Counted from the first letter of the stretch, positions 24,435 to 34,220 are shown. The stretch is 64,000 nucleotides of DNA from Arcicella gelida (GCF_034931025.1 NZ_JAYGIL010000034.1:7218-71217); one strand, 5' to 3'. The notes: generated by a model from the sequence alone, not told the origin. Program-made: numbers and translations.

Positions 24435-27419
24435 TCAATCCCCTATTTGTGTGAGAGAAACCACTAATTTAACCTCCGTACCAATACCTATTTTTGAGTA
24501 AACGGTCAGTTTACCTTTCATTTTACTGGCTCTGGCTCGCATATTTCGTAATCCGTTGCCTTCAATGTTGGTATTTTCGAATCCTTTTCCATCATCTCGA
24601 ACAATTAATTCCAAATTGCCTTTTACTTTCAAAATCGAGATTTTCACTTGTTTGCATTCAGAATACTTGGCTAAATTATTCACGGCTTCTTTAGCAATGA
24701 GTAAAAGATTTCTCCTAAAATCCATTGAAAGTTTTAAATGACCGATTGAATCATCTACTTCAAATTCATAATTGATTCCTTTAGCTTCAAAAATTTCAGC
24801 ACCAATTCTTCGGATTCTTGCTGTTAGCTGCCCAACTGTGTCACGGTCGGAACGCAAACTCCAAACAATTTCTTCTAATTTATTTTGTAGCGAAGACGTA
24901 TCTTCCAAAATCGTATTCAAATATTTCTGAGCAGTTGGTGAGTCTTTTACTTGATGTTGAACTAAGGTAGAAAGAATGGAAATACTACTTAAAGTTGCGC
25001 CAACATCATCATGCAAATCTGCTGAAATTTCGGTTCTGAGTTGTTCAATTTTCAAGATTTGATTAATTCTGTAGCGATAAAAAACATAAGCTATCAACGA
25101 CAAACACATCAAAATCAACAACTTAAACCAGATTGTTTCTATAAAACTCGGCTCAATGGTGAAGGTAATCAGGTACGGTTTTTTACTCCAAACGCCATGA
25201 TTTGTACCAATTGAAACTTCTAATTGATAAGTATTGGGTTGTAAATCAACAAAAACGAGTCGATTATTCGTGCCATTATTCACCCAATTTTGATTAATAC
25301 CAAGCAAGCGATACCGAAATTGATTTTTTGCTGCTGGAGCAAAATTTAAGGGTGAAAAACTCAGACTTAAATTGTTTTGGTAACGCAACAATTTAACTAA
25401 AGCTGATTGATTTGAAATCTTTGTACCACCCAGTGTTTCAAAAGTACTCAGGAATACGGCTGGCTCTTCGCTTTTGGCAAGTTCATTAATTTTTAAAATA
25501 TTGATGCCATTCTTCTGCCCTATCCACAATTTACTTTCATTATCTAACAAAAAACCGTTGCTGGTATTATTACTAATTAAACCATCTTCTTCGATAAATT
25601 TCGCATATTGTTTGAAATCTGGACTAAAACGAAGTAAACCATCAAAAGTACCGACCCAAATACTTCCTTGACTGTCAACATCTATTTTGGCAAAATAATC
25701 ATCAGGAAAATTATCTTTTGCTTTATTGACTTCCAATTCCGACAAAATTTTCCCTTCGTTATCCAGCACATTAAAACCACCGTAGCCTGAAGCAAATATT
25801 TGATGATTCCGATTAGCCAATGCCAAAAAGTAATCTCCAATAAATTGATTATGCCTTTTGATATTCTGCTTTAAATCAGCCACTTGTATAAATCCTTGTT
25901 TCTTTTCATCAAAATAACAGATTCCAAAACCAGGAGAATACCACGAAGCTAACCAGACTTTCCCATCATCTGATAGCAACATATCATTGACAAGACTTTT
26001 TGTCCAAAATTCATTCTTTACTTTATCGTTCCATAACTTCAACGTTTGTTGTTCAGGATAAGAAAATACTTGTATAGGCTGATATTCTGAACTTAACCAA
26101 ACCTGATTTTTACGATTGATACAAATAACCTTAATATTGGAAGAAATCGAAGGAAAAATTCGTTTCAATGCTTTCCCATTTTTCGGTAATTGATAGATGC
26201 CTTTTGTGGTAGCAAGCAATAAATCACCTTCTTGCGTTATTGCCATTTTATTGACGGAAACTTCTGAAGGTAAATCTAATTTCGTGAACGTGCCATTTTG
26301 TTGATGATACTTCAAAATCCCCGAATGCGACAAACCCAAGTAGATTTCTTTGGAATTTGGTTTCAAAAAAGCATTAATCGTTACTGGTAGCTGTACTACT
26401 GAAGGAGGGATAAAAATTGTTTCACAACTTTTTTTCCCATTCTGATATTTCAATAAACCAGCGTCACTAGCAATCCATATTTTTTGTAATTGATTGTCTA
26501 AATAAAGAGCTGTAAATCGTGGTTTTATTTGACTAAATTGGTCGATATACGAAAATTTTTGGCTGAAAATATCGAAAGTATATAAACCACCCGAAGTAGC
26601 CACCAAACACTTTTGTAAACCTAAATCTTTATAAAAAAGCACATCATTGATTTCGGTATCGTTTAATCCTTCTTGATACTCCTGAATACTTTTCGTATTG
26701 ATATTCAAGGCAATAAGCTTTTTTTGCAAAGTACCTAAGTAAAAAGAATTCCCATATTCTGCAATTGTCCTTAAAGTAATTGACTTAGGAAAGGTTTTAA
26801 AAAGTACAGGTTTTCTACGTTTTTCATCAAAAAAATAAAGCTTATTCAATGCCAAAATCCATACTTTTTGTTGGCTATCTTGAAAAAAACGAATAGAAGT
26901 AACGTCTTCAGCGGTATTGGTGAAAAGTCTGAATAAATGCCAACGTTTATTTTTTTCGTCATAAAACTTGGCGTGATGAAAATCACCACACCAAATTCTC
27001 TTTTTAGCATCTACAAAAACATTATTGAAATGGTCATTATCAGGATTATCATCCGACCATTTGGGAGAAGCAATTTCAGTAGCAGTAAGCGTTTCAGTAT
27101 TAATATTAAAAATACCAGTTGATGAAAGCGAAACAATCAAATGCTGGTCATCAAGTAGGCTGATTTTTTCTGCAAAAGCTTTTGGACCAATACTCAAAAA
27201 CTCATACCCATCATAGCGAAATAATCCTTTTCTGGTAGCCAGCCACAAAAAGGCTTTTTTGTCTTTCGCCAAATGATATACTTCGTTGGTTGGCAAACCG
27301 TCTTTGGTAGAAATAGTTTCAAGCTCATTGACCTTGATTTGAGCAACGTTTTTTTGTATATTTTTCAAATAGAAAAACAAAAAAAAGATTACACAAATAA
27401 AAGGCTTACTGTACATCAT
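24435..27419 (-). CDS. propeller-type sensor histidine kinase (HisKA_3)
   Basis: 994 residues. After an N-terminal signal/anchor helix come many Reg_prop propeller repeats, beginning GLPTNEVYHLAKDKKAFLWL. A Y_Y_Y domain follows (NRLVFVDLQPNTYQLEVSIG), then one transmembrane helix (about residues 762-780), then the kinase. The phospho-acceptor is His803 in SADLHDDVGATLSSIS, the NarL-partner type. The ATP-binding part shows NLAKYSE, DDGKGF and the GNGLRNMRARA box. The ligand-binding propeller is therefore periplasmic. It should phosphorylate the response regulator downstream. It begins 19 bases after the nitrilase gene, so read-through from that cassette is possible. Such kinases often sense glycans or polymer fragments, but the signal here is unknown. 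Confidence 0.92.
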   Translation of the reverse strand: MMYSKPFICVIFFLFFYLKNIQKNVAQIKVNELETISTKDGLPTNEVYHLAKDKKAFLWLATRKGLFRYDGYEFLSIGPKAFAEKISLLDDQHLIVSLSSTGIFNINTETLTATEIASPKWSDDNPDNDHFNNVFVDAKKRIWCGDFHHAKFYDEKNKRWHLFRLFTNTAEDVTSIRFFQDSQQKVWILALNKLYFFDEKRRKPVLFKTFPKSITLRTIAEYGNSFYLGTLQKKLIALNINTKSIQEYQEGLNDTEINDVLFYKDLGLQKCLVATSGGLYTFDIFSQKFSYIDQFSQIKPRFTALYLDNQLQKIWIASDAGLLKYQNGKKSCETIFIPPSVVQLPVTINAFLKPNSKEIYLGLSHSGILKYHQQNGTFTKLDLPSEVSVNKMAITQEGDLLLATTKGIYQLPKNGKALKRIFPSISSNIKVICINRKNQVWLSSEYQPIQVFSYPEQQTLKLWNDKVKNEFWTKSLVNDMLLSDDGKVWLASWYSPGFGICYFDEKKQGFIQVADLKQNIKRHNQFIGDYFLALANRNHQIFASGYGGFNVLDNEGKILSELEVNKAKDNFPDDYFAKIDVDSQGSIWVGTFDGLLRFSPDFKQYAKFIEEDGLISNNTSNGFLLDNESKLWIGQKNGINILKINELAKSEEPAVFLSTFETLGGTKISNQSALVKLLRYQNNLSLSFSPLNFAPAAKNQFRYRLLGINQNWVNNGTNNRLVFVDLQPNTYQLEVSIGTNHGVWSKKPYLITFTIEPSFIETIWFKLLILMCLSLIAYVFYRYRINQILKIEQLRTEISADLHDDVGATLSSISILSTLVQHQVKDSPTAQKYLNTILEDTSSLQNKLEEIVWSLRSDRDTVGQLTARIRRIGAEIFEAKGINYEFEVDDSIGHLKLSMDFRRNLLLIAKEAVNNLAKYSECKQVKISILKVKGNLELIVRDDGKGFENTNIEGNGLRNMRARASKMKGKLTVYSKIGIGTEVKLVVSLTQIGD

Positions 27420-27438
27420 CTAGTTTTAAATAAAAACT

Positions 27439-28341
27439 TTACACTCTTTTCTTTATCACCTCAATCTCATTATCAATTAAACCAACAGCTAAACGCTGAT
27501 GGTCTTTATAATTAAATACTTGTCCATCATTTCTTACTTTTCCGATGGCAGAAAAATCTAAAGTTTCAATCAACCAGCCAATTTCTTGTGGTTTTTTGGT
27601 TGAAATAATTCCTTCTTCAGGCATTTCTTTGTCGGGTGTGGTATAAAATCCTGCAAAACCGTAGTTAATATCCACCGCTGGCGACCAAGCTGCATTGCCA
27701 ACCGTTTGCGAAACAATGGTAAAAGCCTGATTTTCCAAAGCCCTAGCTCTCGCTCCAACATGCACACGAGTAGCTCCACGAATGGTTTCGGTACAACTTG
27801 GGGCTAAGATTAAAGAAGCACCAGCCTGAGCAAGTAGTTGTGAACCCAAAGCAAATTCTACATCATAGCAAATCTGAATCCCAAATGAACCCCATTCAGC
27901 TTCGAAAAGTGTTAGAATTTTAGGTTCAGCAGCATCTATTCCCCATTCTTCATTTTCAAAACGAGTCATGAAAAATTTGTCTTGAAAACCAACCAAACCT
28001 TTTGGCGAAAACACAAAAGCACGATTAAAAATCTTCGAATTTTCGAGTACTGGAAAACTCGGTGCTACAATAATTACTTGGTGTTGAATGGCTAAACTTG
28101 CAAAAAAATCACAAAATTCTTCTTTCAAATTTTGTAATTCTCTTACCTGCTGATGAATATTTGCTTGAATTTCTTCAGCAAAAATGCTTACTAATTCCAT
28201 CGAGCCATATTCAGGAAAAAGTAATAATTGTGCTTTTTGTTGAACAGCATTCAAAATCCAATTTTCAGTATGTTTACGCCAATCTTCTAGGCTTGCATGT
28301 TGGCTAATTGGATATTGTGCTGAAGCAAAAGTAACCTTCAT
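27439..28341 (-). CDS. carbon-nitrogen hydrolase (nitrilase superfamily)
   Basis: 300 residues with the Glu-Lys-Cys catalytic triad in place: E44 in LLFPEYGSM, K122 in GFQDKFFMTRFE and C158 in FGIQICYDVEF. No signal peptide, so it is cytoplasmic. The family hydrolyses amides or nitriles; the substrate is not predictable here. It starts 10 bases after a GNAT gene that itself follows an NTF2-like gene by 11 bases, suggesting a three-gene unit for modification or breakdown of a small nitrogenous compound. In some bacteria a GNAT and a nitrilase domain occur fused, which supports a functional link. Confidence 0.9.
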   Translation of the reverse strand: MKVTFASAQYPISQHASLEDWRKHTENWILNAVQQKAQLLLFPEYGSMELVSIFAEEIQANIHQQVRELQNLKEEFCDFFASLAIQHQVIIVAPSFPVLENSKIFNRAFVFSPKGLVGFQDKFFMTRFENEEWGIDAAEPKILTLFEAEWGSFGIQICYDVEFALGSQLLAQAGASLILAPSCTETIRGATRVHVGARARALENQAFTIVSQTVGNAAWSPAVDINYGFAGFYTTPDKEMPEEGIISTKKPQEIGWLIETLDFSAIGKVRNDGQVFNYKDHQRLAVGLIDNEIEVIKKRV

Positions 28342-28351
28342 AGATGTTAAT

Positions 28352-28945
28352 TTATAAATCCCGTTTCCAATAAATCATCGTCTTGGGCGTTGAAACGCTT
28401 TCATTAATATCTGGCCATTCAAAAGTACTCTGTAAAGAAAAATCCTTTTGATAGCCTCTTTTCAACCAAAAAGCATCATTTGGACGATAGTTTTCAGGTT
28501 GTAAAGGATGATTTTCGCCACGGTCAACCGCACAAAAACAAGTAGTTTTAAAATTACCAAAGCTTCGGGCGTGAGCTTCACGCTCATCAAAAAAGCGATG
28601 TCCTAAGCCTAAACCTCTGTACTCTTTCAACAAAATACTTTCGCCAAAATAAAAGATTGAATCTATCGCTAAACCTGCTTTTTCAAAAGGTAAACGAACT
28701 TCTGGAGCTTCGTCTGTCAATGGAATACAGGTGGTCGCACCAACCATTTTAGTACCGTCGTAAACTGCAAAAAGCAATGCTTTTTCAGCTTGAGCATATA
28801 TTTTCAAATACTCCATTTCATAAGCTACTGAACCTTCGTAAAGGTAAGGGAAGTCACGAAAAACGGTTATTCTCAAATTCGCTAAATCTTCAAAGACAGT
28901 TGTAATTTCTGCTCCTTTTTTTTGAATAAATGAAAGTGTTTGCAT
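28352..28945 (-). CDS. GNAT N-acetyltransferase
   Basis: 197 residues. The acetyl-CoA-binding motif A is seen as ILLKEYRGLGLGHRFFDERE (the R/Q-x2-G-x-G/A type signature, about residues 105-125), with VGATTCIP as the preceding strand. The protein is cytoplasmic. Its acceptor is unknown. Tight spacing to the nitrilase (10 bases) and the NTF2-like gene (11 bases) argues that they act on related small molecules. Confidence 0.85.
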   Translation of the reverse strand: MQTLSFIQKKGAEITTVFEDLANLRITVFRDFPYLYEGSVAYEMEYLKIYAQAEKALLFAVYDGTKMVGATTCIPLTDEAPEVRLPFEKAGLAIDSIFYFGESILLKEYRGLGLGHRFFDEREAHARSFGNFKTTCFCAVDRGENHPLQPENYRPNDAFWLKRGYQKDFSLQSTFEWPDINESVSTPKTMIYWKRDL

Positions 28946-28956
28946 ACAATTTTACT

Positions 28957-29358
28957 TTATTCAGAAACTAATTTAATCCACAATGGAAGATTGTAGTAAG
29001 TAGTTACTCGACTGATTTTACCATCTTTCAAACCCAAAAAAGCTGCTGCTGGTAAAATATATGTTTGATTATGTGCCTCTGGCAATCCTTCTTCGCCTTT
29101 TTTATAAATTCCGTTTACAACAAACTCAATAGCCACTCGTTCGCTCGTTGGCTCATTAAAAAATACCATTTCGGTTAGCGTTTCTTCGTAAGACTCATCC
29201 ATGTGTTGTAGGAATTCTGTGAATAATTCTATACCAATTCTTGGCTCGCCTTGGTTGGGTTCGTGGCGAACTTCTGGGTGTAAAAGAGCTAGCATTCCAG
29301 CCCAATCTTTGTTATTAAAACAAGCGTAGTATTGTTTTACAATTTCTAAAGAAGTCAT
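28957..29358 (-). CDS. NTF2-like (SnoaL/ketosteroid isomerase-type) protein
   Basis: 133 residues. The fold start VKQYYACFNNKDWAGMLALLHPEVRHE is characteristic of the SnoaL-like/NTF2 superfamily, followed by a helix and curved sheet ending RVTTYYNLPLWI. Members bind small hydrophobic molecules and some are isomerases or cyclases. No specific reaction can be assigned. First gene of the NTF2-GNAT-nitrilase unit, with an 81-base gap from the rhodanese gene. Confidence 0.85.
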   Translation of the reverse strand: MTSLEIVKQYYACFNNKDWAGMLALLHPEVRHEPNQGEPRIGIELFTEFLQHMDESYEETLTEMVFFNEPTSERVAIEFVVNGIYKKGEEGLPEAHNQTYILPAAAFLGLKDGKISRVTTYYNLPLWIKLVSE

Positions 29359-29439
29359 TTTTATAAAAGTTTAATGAATAAATGAATTACTTGTTTATGA
29401 ATACAAATTATCTGTAATTAATGTTTCAAGCTACCAATA

Positions 29440-29943
29440 CTAATATACTTTTTTCCCCTTTTTAAGCCAAATGCCCCAAGTTTTATCGTAAGCATGTACT
29501 TCATCCGTAACACCTTTATCGTTAACAAGTACTTGGCTTTGATTTTTCCATTCAAAAATTCCTCCGTACAAATTATGAACGTTGGTAAAACCTTGTTGCA
29601 AAAGTTTTTCAGCTACTTTCTCGCTTCTATAACCTACAGAACAATATACTACAATTGGCTGATTTTTGGGAATGTTTTTTAAATACGATAAATCTAGTTT
29701 TTCATAACCTATTAGTTTAGCATCTTTCAAATGACTGATTTGATATTCTTTGGGTTCTCGGGCATCTAATAAAAGTACTGTGTTGTTTTTCTTAGTCAAT
29801 TCATTTACAGACATTTCGGGAACACTGTGTGAAAGTAAGGTTTTTAATAAAAGCTGATAAGCTGTATTTTCAACCTGAATACGCTGAGCAACTGAACAAA
29901 AATCTACACTGATAAAAAACAGCAAAGTAATTAGTTTTTTCAT
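29440..29943 (-). CDS. exported rhodanese-like protein
   Basis: About 167 residues from the ATG that opens a signal peptide (MKKLITLLFFISVDFCSVAQ). A longer ATG reading to 29979 adds 12 unlikely residues. One rhodanese domain is visible, with LLLDAREPKEY early and the catalytic-loop cysteine in IVVYCSVGYRSEKVA. The loop length suits sulfurtransferase activity rather than phosphatase. Export suggests a role in periplasmic sulfur or redox handling. It is divergent from the PI-PLC-like gene. Confidence 0.88.
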   Translation of the reverse strand: MKKLITLLFFISVDFCSVAQRIQVENTAYQLLLKTLLSHSVPEMSVNELTKKNNTVLLLDAREPKEYQISHLKDAKLIGYEKLDLSYLKNIPKNQPIVVYCSVGYRSEKVAEKLLQQGFTNVHNLYGGIFEWKNQSQVLVNDKGVTDEVHAYDKTWGIWLKKGKKVY

Positions 29944-30123
29944 GCTATCAATAAAATTTGGGAAAACCATAATTATCAAAATATTACAAAATAAACATCA
30001 TTGGATTAATTAAGATAAGACCTTACAAAGAATGTAGTTTACATTAGCTAATTTTAAAGAATCTGTAAAGGTCACGATTGTTAACACACAAGCATTATCT
30101 TCAATTTTTTATTAAAAGCCCTC

Positions 30124-31188
30124 ATGAAACTTATACTCTGTACGTTTTTTATCATATTTTGTTTTTTAGTCCCGACAAAAAATTTAGACCAGCTTACCAT
30201 CAATAAAGTTCAAGTAATTGGTTCACATAACAGTTATAAAGTTGCTATTGATTCAAAACTCTTTCAGTTACTTCAACGAAATAATGATAGTGATTTATCT
30301 GGTTTAGAATATAGTCATCCTCCTATTTCTAGTCAACTCGACTTAGGTTTAAGAAATTTAGAAATTGATGTTTATTCAGATTCACTCGGTGGAAAATATG
30401 CCAATCCGATGGGTTTAAAATTGGTTAAAAATCAAGCTCCCTTCGATACCGAAAAACAAATGTTAATGCCGGGTTTCAAGGTTTTTCATGTACAAGATAT
30501 AGATTTTAGAAGCCATCATCCACTTTTCAAAGATTATTTAATCGAACTAAAAAACTGGTCTGATAAAAACCCAAATCACGAACCAATTTATATCACCATC
30601 AATGCCAAAGATGATGAAATTAAAAAAGCAGGATTTGTAGTGCCAGAAAAATTTACAGCAAAAACATTTGATGCTCTTGAAGAAGTATTAAAAAAGTACT
30701 TGAGCACATCAAAAATCATCAAACCTTCTGATATTCAAGGACATTACTCAACATTAGAAAATGCCGTGCAGAAGTTTAATTGGCCAAAACTAAAAGATGC
30801 ACGTGGAAAATTTATTTTTATCTTAGATGAACAAGACGAAAAAAGAGAAATGTTTATCAAAGGACATCCATCACTAAAAGGAAGAATAATGTTTGCCAAT
30901 GCTCTTCCCAATACTCCAGAAGCAGCCATATTAATTTTAAATGACCCCAAAAAGAATCAAACATTAATTAAAGAATATGTGTCAAAGGGTTACATCGTCA
31001 GAACTCGTGCTGATGCAGAAACCGTTCAAGCTCGCCAAAATGATTATTCTCAATTTGAAGCTGCTAAAATCTCAGGGGCTCAAATCATTTCTACAGATTA
31101 TTATCTAAAAAGTACTCACTTTTTATCTGAATATAGAGTATCTTTCGAGCGGGATGCCTTTATCAGGAAAAATCCATTATTTAATTAG
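30124..31188 (+). CDS. Ca2+-dependent phosphatidylinositol-specific phospholipase C-like protein
   Basis: 354 residues with a hydrophobic signal segment (residues 2-17). Motifs of the bacterial Ca2+-dependent PI-PLC family stand out: H35-N36-S37-Y38 in VIGSHNSYK, E80 and D82 in LRNLEIDVY, and H122 in FKVFHVQDIDF. These supply the two catalytic histidines and calcium ligands. The enzyme would cleave phosphatidylinositol, or inositol-containing head groups, outside the cytoplasm. It is divergently placed from the rhodanese gene. Inositol-lipid synthesis genes lie about 24 kb away in this window, which makes self-lipid turnover an alternative to host-lipid attack. Confidence 0.82.
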   Translation: MKLILCTFFIIFCFLVPTKNLDQLTINKVQVIGSHNSYKVAIDSKLFQLLQRNNDSDLSGLEYSHPPISSQLDLGLRNLEIDVYSDSLGGKYANPMGLKLVKNQAPFDTEKQMLMPGFKVFHVQDIDFRSHHPLFKDYLIELKNWSDKNPNHEPIYITINAKDDEIKKAGFVVPEKFTAKTFDALEEVLKKYLSTSKIIKPSDIQGHYSTLENAVQKFNWPKLKDARGKFIFILDEQDEKREMFIKGHPSLKGRIMFANALPNTPEAAILILNDPKKNQTLIKEYVSKGYIVRTRADAETVQARQNDYSQFEAAKISGAQIISTDYYLKSTHFLSEYRVSFERDAFIRKNPLFN

Positions 31189-31589
31189 TAAATAACAATT
31201 GGGTAAATTAAGCTCAATTTGTAATTTTGAATTCGTAATTCTTCATTCAGTATCTCTACTATTAGTTTAATTGATTTCCCTTTATCAAATTAACAATTCT
31301 ACATTTTTAAACACGAAATCTTGTTGGTTTCGGCATTATGTCATGAGTAAACGAAAAACTATTTTGATACCGCACAAGCTCAAAATTTCTTTTCGAAGTA
31401 TAAAGTAAAACTGCCAAAAAATTAAATTATACGATTAGCAAATAATATTGTTAATCAGGTATTTGATAAAACCTATCGTATTTATTTTCGCTAAAAATGA
31501 ATATCGTTTTGTTTTATCTCAATACAATAGCCGTCCGATTGAGTAGTGAGTTATCATCATTTTGAAAAATTAAAACCGCCATTTACCAG
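31189..31589. other. gene-free spacer with a possible structured RNA
   Basis: About 400 AT-rich bases between the PI-PLC-like and PAS kinase genes, with no convincing ORF and no clear terminator. A cluster of stems lies at 31429-31481: ATAC/GTAT ends enclose one 9-bp hairpin (31433-31456, one G-U pair) and an AGGT/ACCT hairpin (31457-31474). This might be a leader element for the kinase mRNA. Confidence 0.4.
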
Positions 31590-33398
31590 ATGAAATCTTC
31601 CTCAATTAATTATCTATCAGAAGTAATATTGAATTCGTTAGAAGGCAATGTTTACATTTTAGATAAAGAATTCCGTTTCATGTATTTTAATGAAGCTTAT
31701 GTAAAAAATTATGTCTATAGTTTTAACGAACTACCACAGCTTAATGAAGTTAGCAAGGTAATAACATCTCAGAAACAGTTTTTTATTTCTTTGACCCAAA
31801 ACTACCAAAACGCATTTGAAGGACGTGAAATAAGTATTGAACCCAAAAAACTAAAACATAAGTTTACGCCAATTCAAGACGAAAATGGCGAAATTTCAAT
31901 GATTTTAGTTCAATTTTATTTACCAGATGATATTAAGCCTTTTATTGTTGAAAACAGCCTTTATTCAGAAAGCCAATATCATGAAGTAATCAACCTTATT
32001 AGTGATATTATCTTTAAAACAGACGAACATTGGCGTTGGACTTTCCTAAATGATTCATGGAATAAAATTCTTGGTTATAGCAATGAGGAGTCGTTAGGAA
32101 AACCTTTCTACGATTTCATGCACCCTGAAGATGCTGCCCAAAAAGAACAACTTTTCGATGCACTTATTCGTGAAAAAAAACCTACCAGTAAACATCTCGC
32201 TAGATTTATCACCAAAACAGGTGAAATTAAATGGATTAAAGCTTCGGTAACTTTCATTTCAGATACTAAAGGATTTGTAATTGGTGCTACTGGTACTTTA
32301 AGAGACATTACCCGACAAAAGGAAAATGCTCATATCTACGAATTACTCTCCAACAATGTTAAGGATTTGGTGTGTATTCACGATTTAGAAGGCTCTTTAT
32401 TGTATATTTCGCCTTCTATCAAACAAATTACAGGTTATGAACCTCAAGACTTAATTGGCAAAAAACTCTCGGATTATTATCATCCAGACGATTCTCAATT
32501 AGTTGATAAAGAACTATTACCTTTTGCTGGAACTACTTCATCCTACATTAGCTATCGTTTCAGAAATGCCGATGGCGAATACGTTTGGCTAGAAACAAAC
32601 TCTAAAGTATTTTTTGATGATTACGACCTCACTCACCGCATCATTACTTCTTCAAGGGAAATCAACGACAGAAAACGTACTGAAGAAATTTTAATGACTT
32701 CTTTACAAAAAGAAAAAGAATTAAATGATTTAAAATCGCTTTTTGTCAATGTTGCATCACATGAATTCAGAACGCCACTTTCTACAATTCGTTCAAGTAC
32801 TGAGATTATTCAGTTGATAGATCAAAACCAAAATCCGCATATCAACAAGCATGTTAATATTATCGGTAGCCAAATTGATAGAATCACGAGTTTGATGAAC
32901 GAAATATTGATTGTTGGAAAAATTGAATCTAACAATTTGAGTTGTAACAAAGAACGTGTAAATGTTATCGAACTGGTAAAATCTTGTTTTGAAGGACAAA
33001 ATGCCCTGCAAAAAGACGGTCGTACAATTGAATTTAAAGTAACAGGTACACCTACCATTGCAGAAATAGACCCACTCCATCTCAATCTCATCCTTGATAA
33101 TCTGGTTTCAAATGCCTTTAAATATTCAAGAAATCGCCCAAATCCAATACTAAGTTTGTCATTCAATGAAGATTCCTTTGAAATTACTATTCAAGATTTC
33201 GGCATTGGTATTCCTTCAGAAGTACAAAACAAAATCTTTAATTCATTTTACAGAGCCAGCAATGTTGGGCGAATTGAAGGAACGGGTTTAGGTTTAGTAA
33301 TTGCGAAGAATCTTGTTAGGCTAAATGGAGGTAAACTCAATTTTGAGAGTGAAGAAAACAAAGGTTCAACATTCATCCTTCATTTCAGCTATTTATAA
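31590..33398 (+). CDS. PAS-domain sensor histidine kinase
   Basis: 602 residues, no transmembrane helix, so a cytoplasmic sensor. At least two and probably three PAS domains precede the kinase. The first lies around residues 15-110. A second has HEVINLISDIIFKTDEHWRW, with its PAC tail at GATGTLRDITRQKE. A third has YELLSNNVKDLVCIHDLEGS, with a tail at TSSREINDRKRTEE. The HisKA H-box has His391 in ASHEFRTPLS. The ATPase shows DNLVSNAFKYS, DFGIGI and the GTGLGL box. No receiver is fused. Two receiver proteins follow downstream and are candidate partners. Confidence 0.92.
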   Translation: MKSSSINYLSEVILNSLEGNVYILDKEFRFMYFNEAYVKNYVYSFNELPQLNEVSKVITSQKQFFISLTQNYQNAFEGREISIEPKKLKHKFTPIQDENGEISMILVQFYLPDDIKPFIVENSLYSESQYHEVINLISDIIFKTDEHWRWTFLNDSWNKILGYSNEESLGKPFYDFMHPEDAAQKEQLFDALIREKKPTSKHLARFITKTGEIKWIKASVTFISDTKGFVIGATGTLRDITRQKENAHIYELLSNNVKDLVCIHDLEGSLLYISPSIKQITGYEPQDLIGKKLSDYYHPDDSQLVDKELLPFAGTTSSYISYRFRNADGEYVWLETNSKVFFDDYDLTHRIITSSREINDRKRTEEILMTSLQKEKELNDLKSLFVNVASHEFRTPLSTIRSSTEIIQLIDQNQNPHINKHVNIIGSQIDRITSLMNEILIVGKIESNNLSCNKERVNVIELVKSCFEGQNALQKDGRTIEFKVTGTPTIAEIDPLHLNLILDNLVSNAFKYSRNRPNPILSLSFNEDSFEITIQDFGIGIPSEVQNKIFNSFYRASNVGRIEGTGLGLVIAKNLVRLNGGKLNFESEENKGSTFILHFSYL

Positions 33399-33803
33399 TA
33401 AAATGATGATAATAATTGTCGGAGTAAAAAAGAGGTGAACAATCAAAAAAGAGCATTTATAATTTTTGTTATTAATGAATAAATAAGTAATTTAGCCAAA
33501 AGCGTATTTCTTAATAATTATCAAAAAATGAGTAACATTTTCCTTAGTATAAATTTATAAATTACTGAATAAGCTATAAATATTAATCAATTATTTGAGG
33601 GTATTTACAGTATTTGAAAGAACTCCATTATTAAACTTATTATTTAAATCTACTGATTGCATAATACAACCTCAATCAGTCAATAAAACAAATTGAGTTA
33701 TTAAGTTTTAAAAACTTAGGTACTCGGTACGATATTAATAATTCAGTCTCTTTAGTATTATTAAAAGAGAATCTGATTTCTATTAATAAAATTTTGAAAC
33801 GAA
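33399..33803. other. gene-free spacer before the lone receiver gene
   Basis: AT-rich with no credible ORF. It holds an 8-bp stem (ACTGATTG at 33652-33659 with CAATCAGT at 33673-33680, 13-base loop) and a 7-bp stem (TCTCTTT at 33747-33753 with AAAGAGA at 33764-33770). Neither is followed by a T-run. The long gap suggests the receiver gene has its own promoter. Confidence 0.45.
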
Positions 33804-34220
33804 ATGAATAACATTCCCCAAACCTTAATTGTAGATGACGAGCATCTCAACAGAATTTTACTTTCTCGTTCACTGCAATCATTTAATATAACTTACAGCG
33901 AAACCACCGATGGTCAAGAGGCTATAGCTTGGATAAAACAATCTACAGAAAAAAAACTCATTGTTTTATTAGACTTGAATATGCCTGTAATGGATGGTTA
34001 CGAATTTCTATTTTACTTAGAAAGCAATCCTGAAGAATTTTTAGATAAACATATTGAAATCATTATCGTATCAGCAGCCAGCCAAAATAGTTTTGATGAG
34101 TTGTGTAATCTAGCTGGAATAACTTTAAAAACTGCAGCATATCTCGAAAAACCTGTAAGTAAAAACAGATTACAAGAAGCCCTTCTTCTTGCTTCTAATA
34201 ATTTCGATTCAGTTCTCTAA
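33804..34220 (+). CDS. single-domain response regulator (CheY-like)
   Basis: 138 residues, one receiver domain and nothing else. The acidic pair is D11/D12 in LIVDDEH, the phospho-acceptor is D57 in VLLDLNMPVMDG, and the conserved lysine is in YLEKPVS. Such proteins relay phosphate between kinases or bind a target directly. It lies between two kinase-like genes and is probably a phospho-relay partner of one of them. Confidence 0.9.
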   Translation: MNNIPQTLIVDDEHLNRILLSRSLQSFNITYSETTDGQEAIAWIKQSTEKKLIVLLDLNMPVMDGYEFLFYLESNPEEFLDKHIEIIIVSAASQNSFDELCNLAGITLKTAAYLEKPVSKNRLQEALLLASNNFDSVL

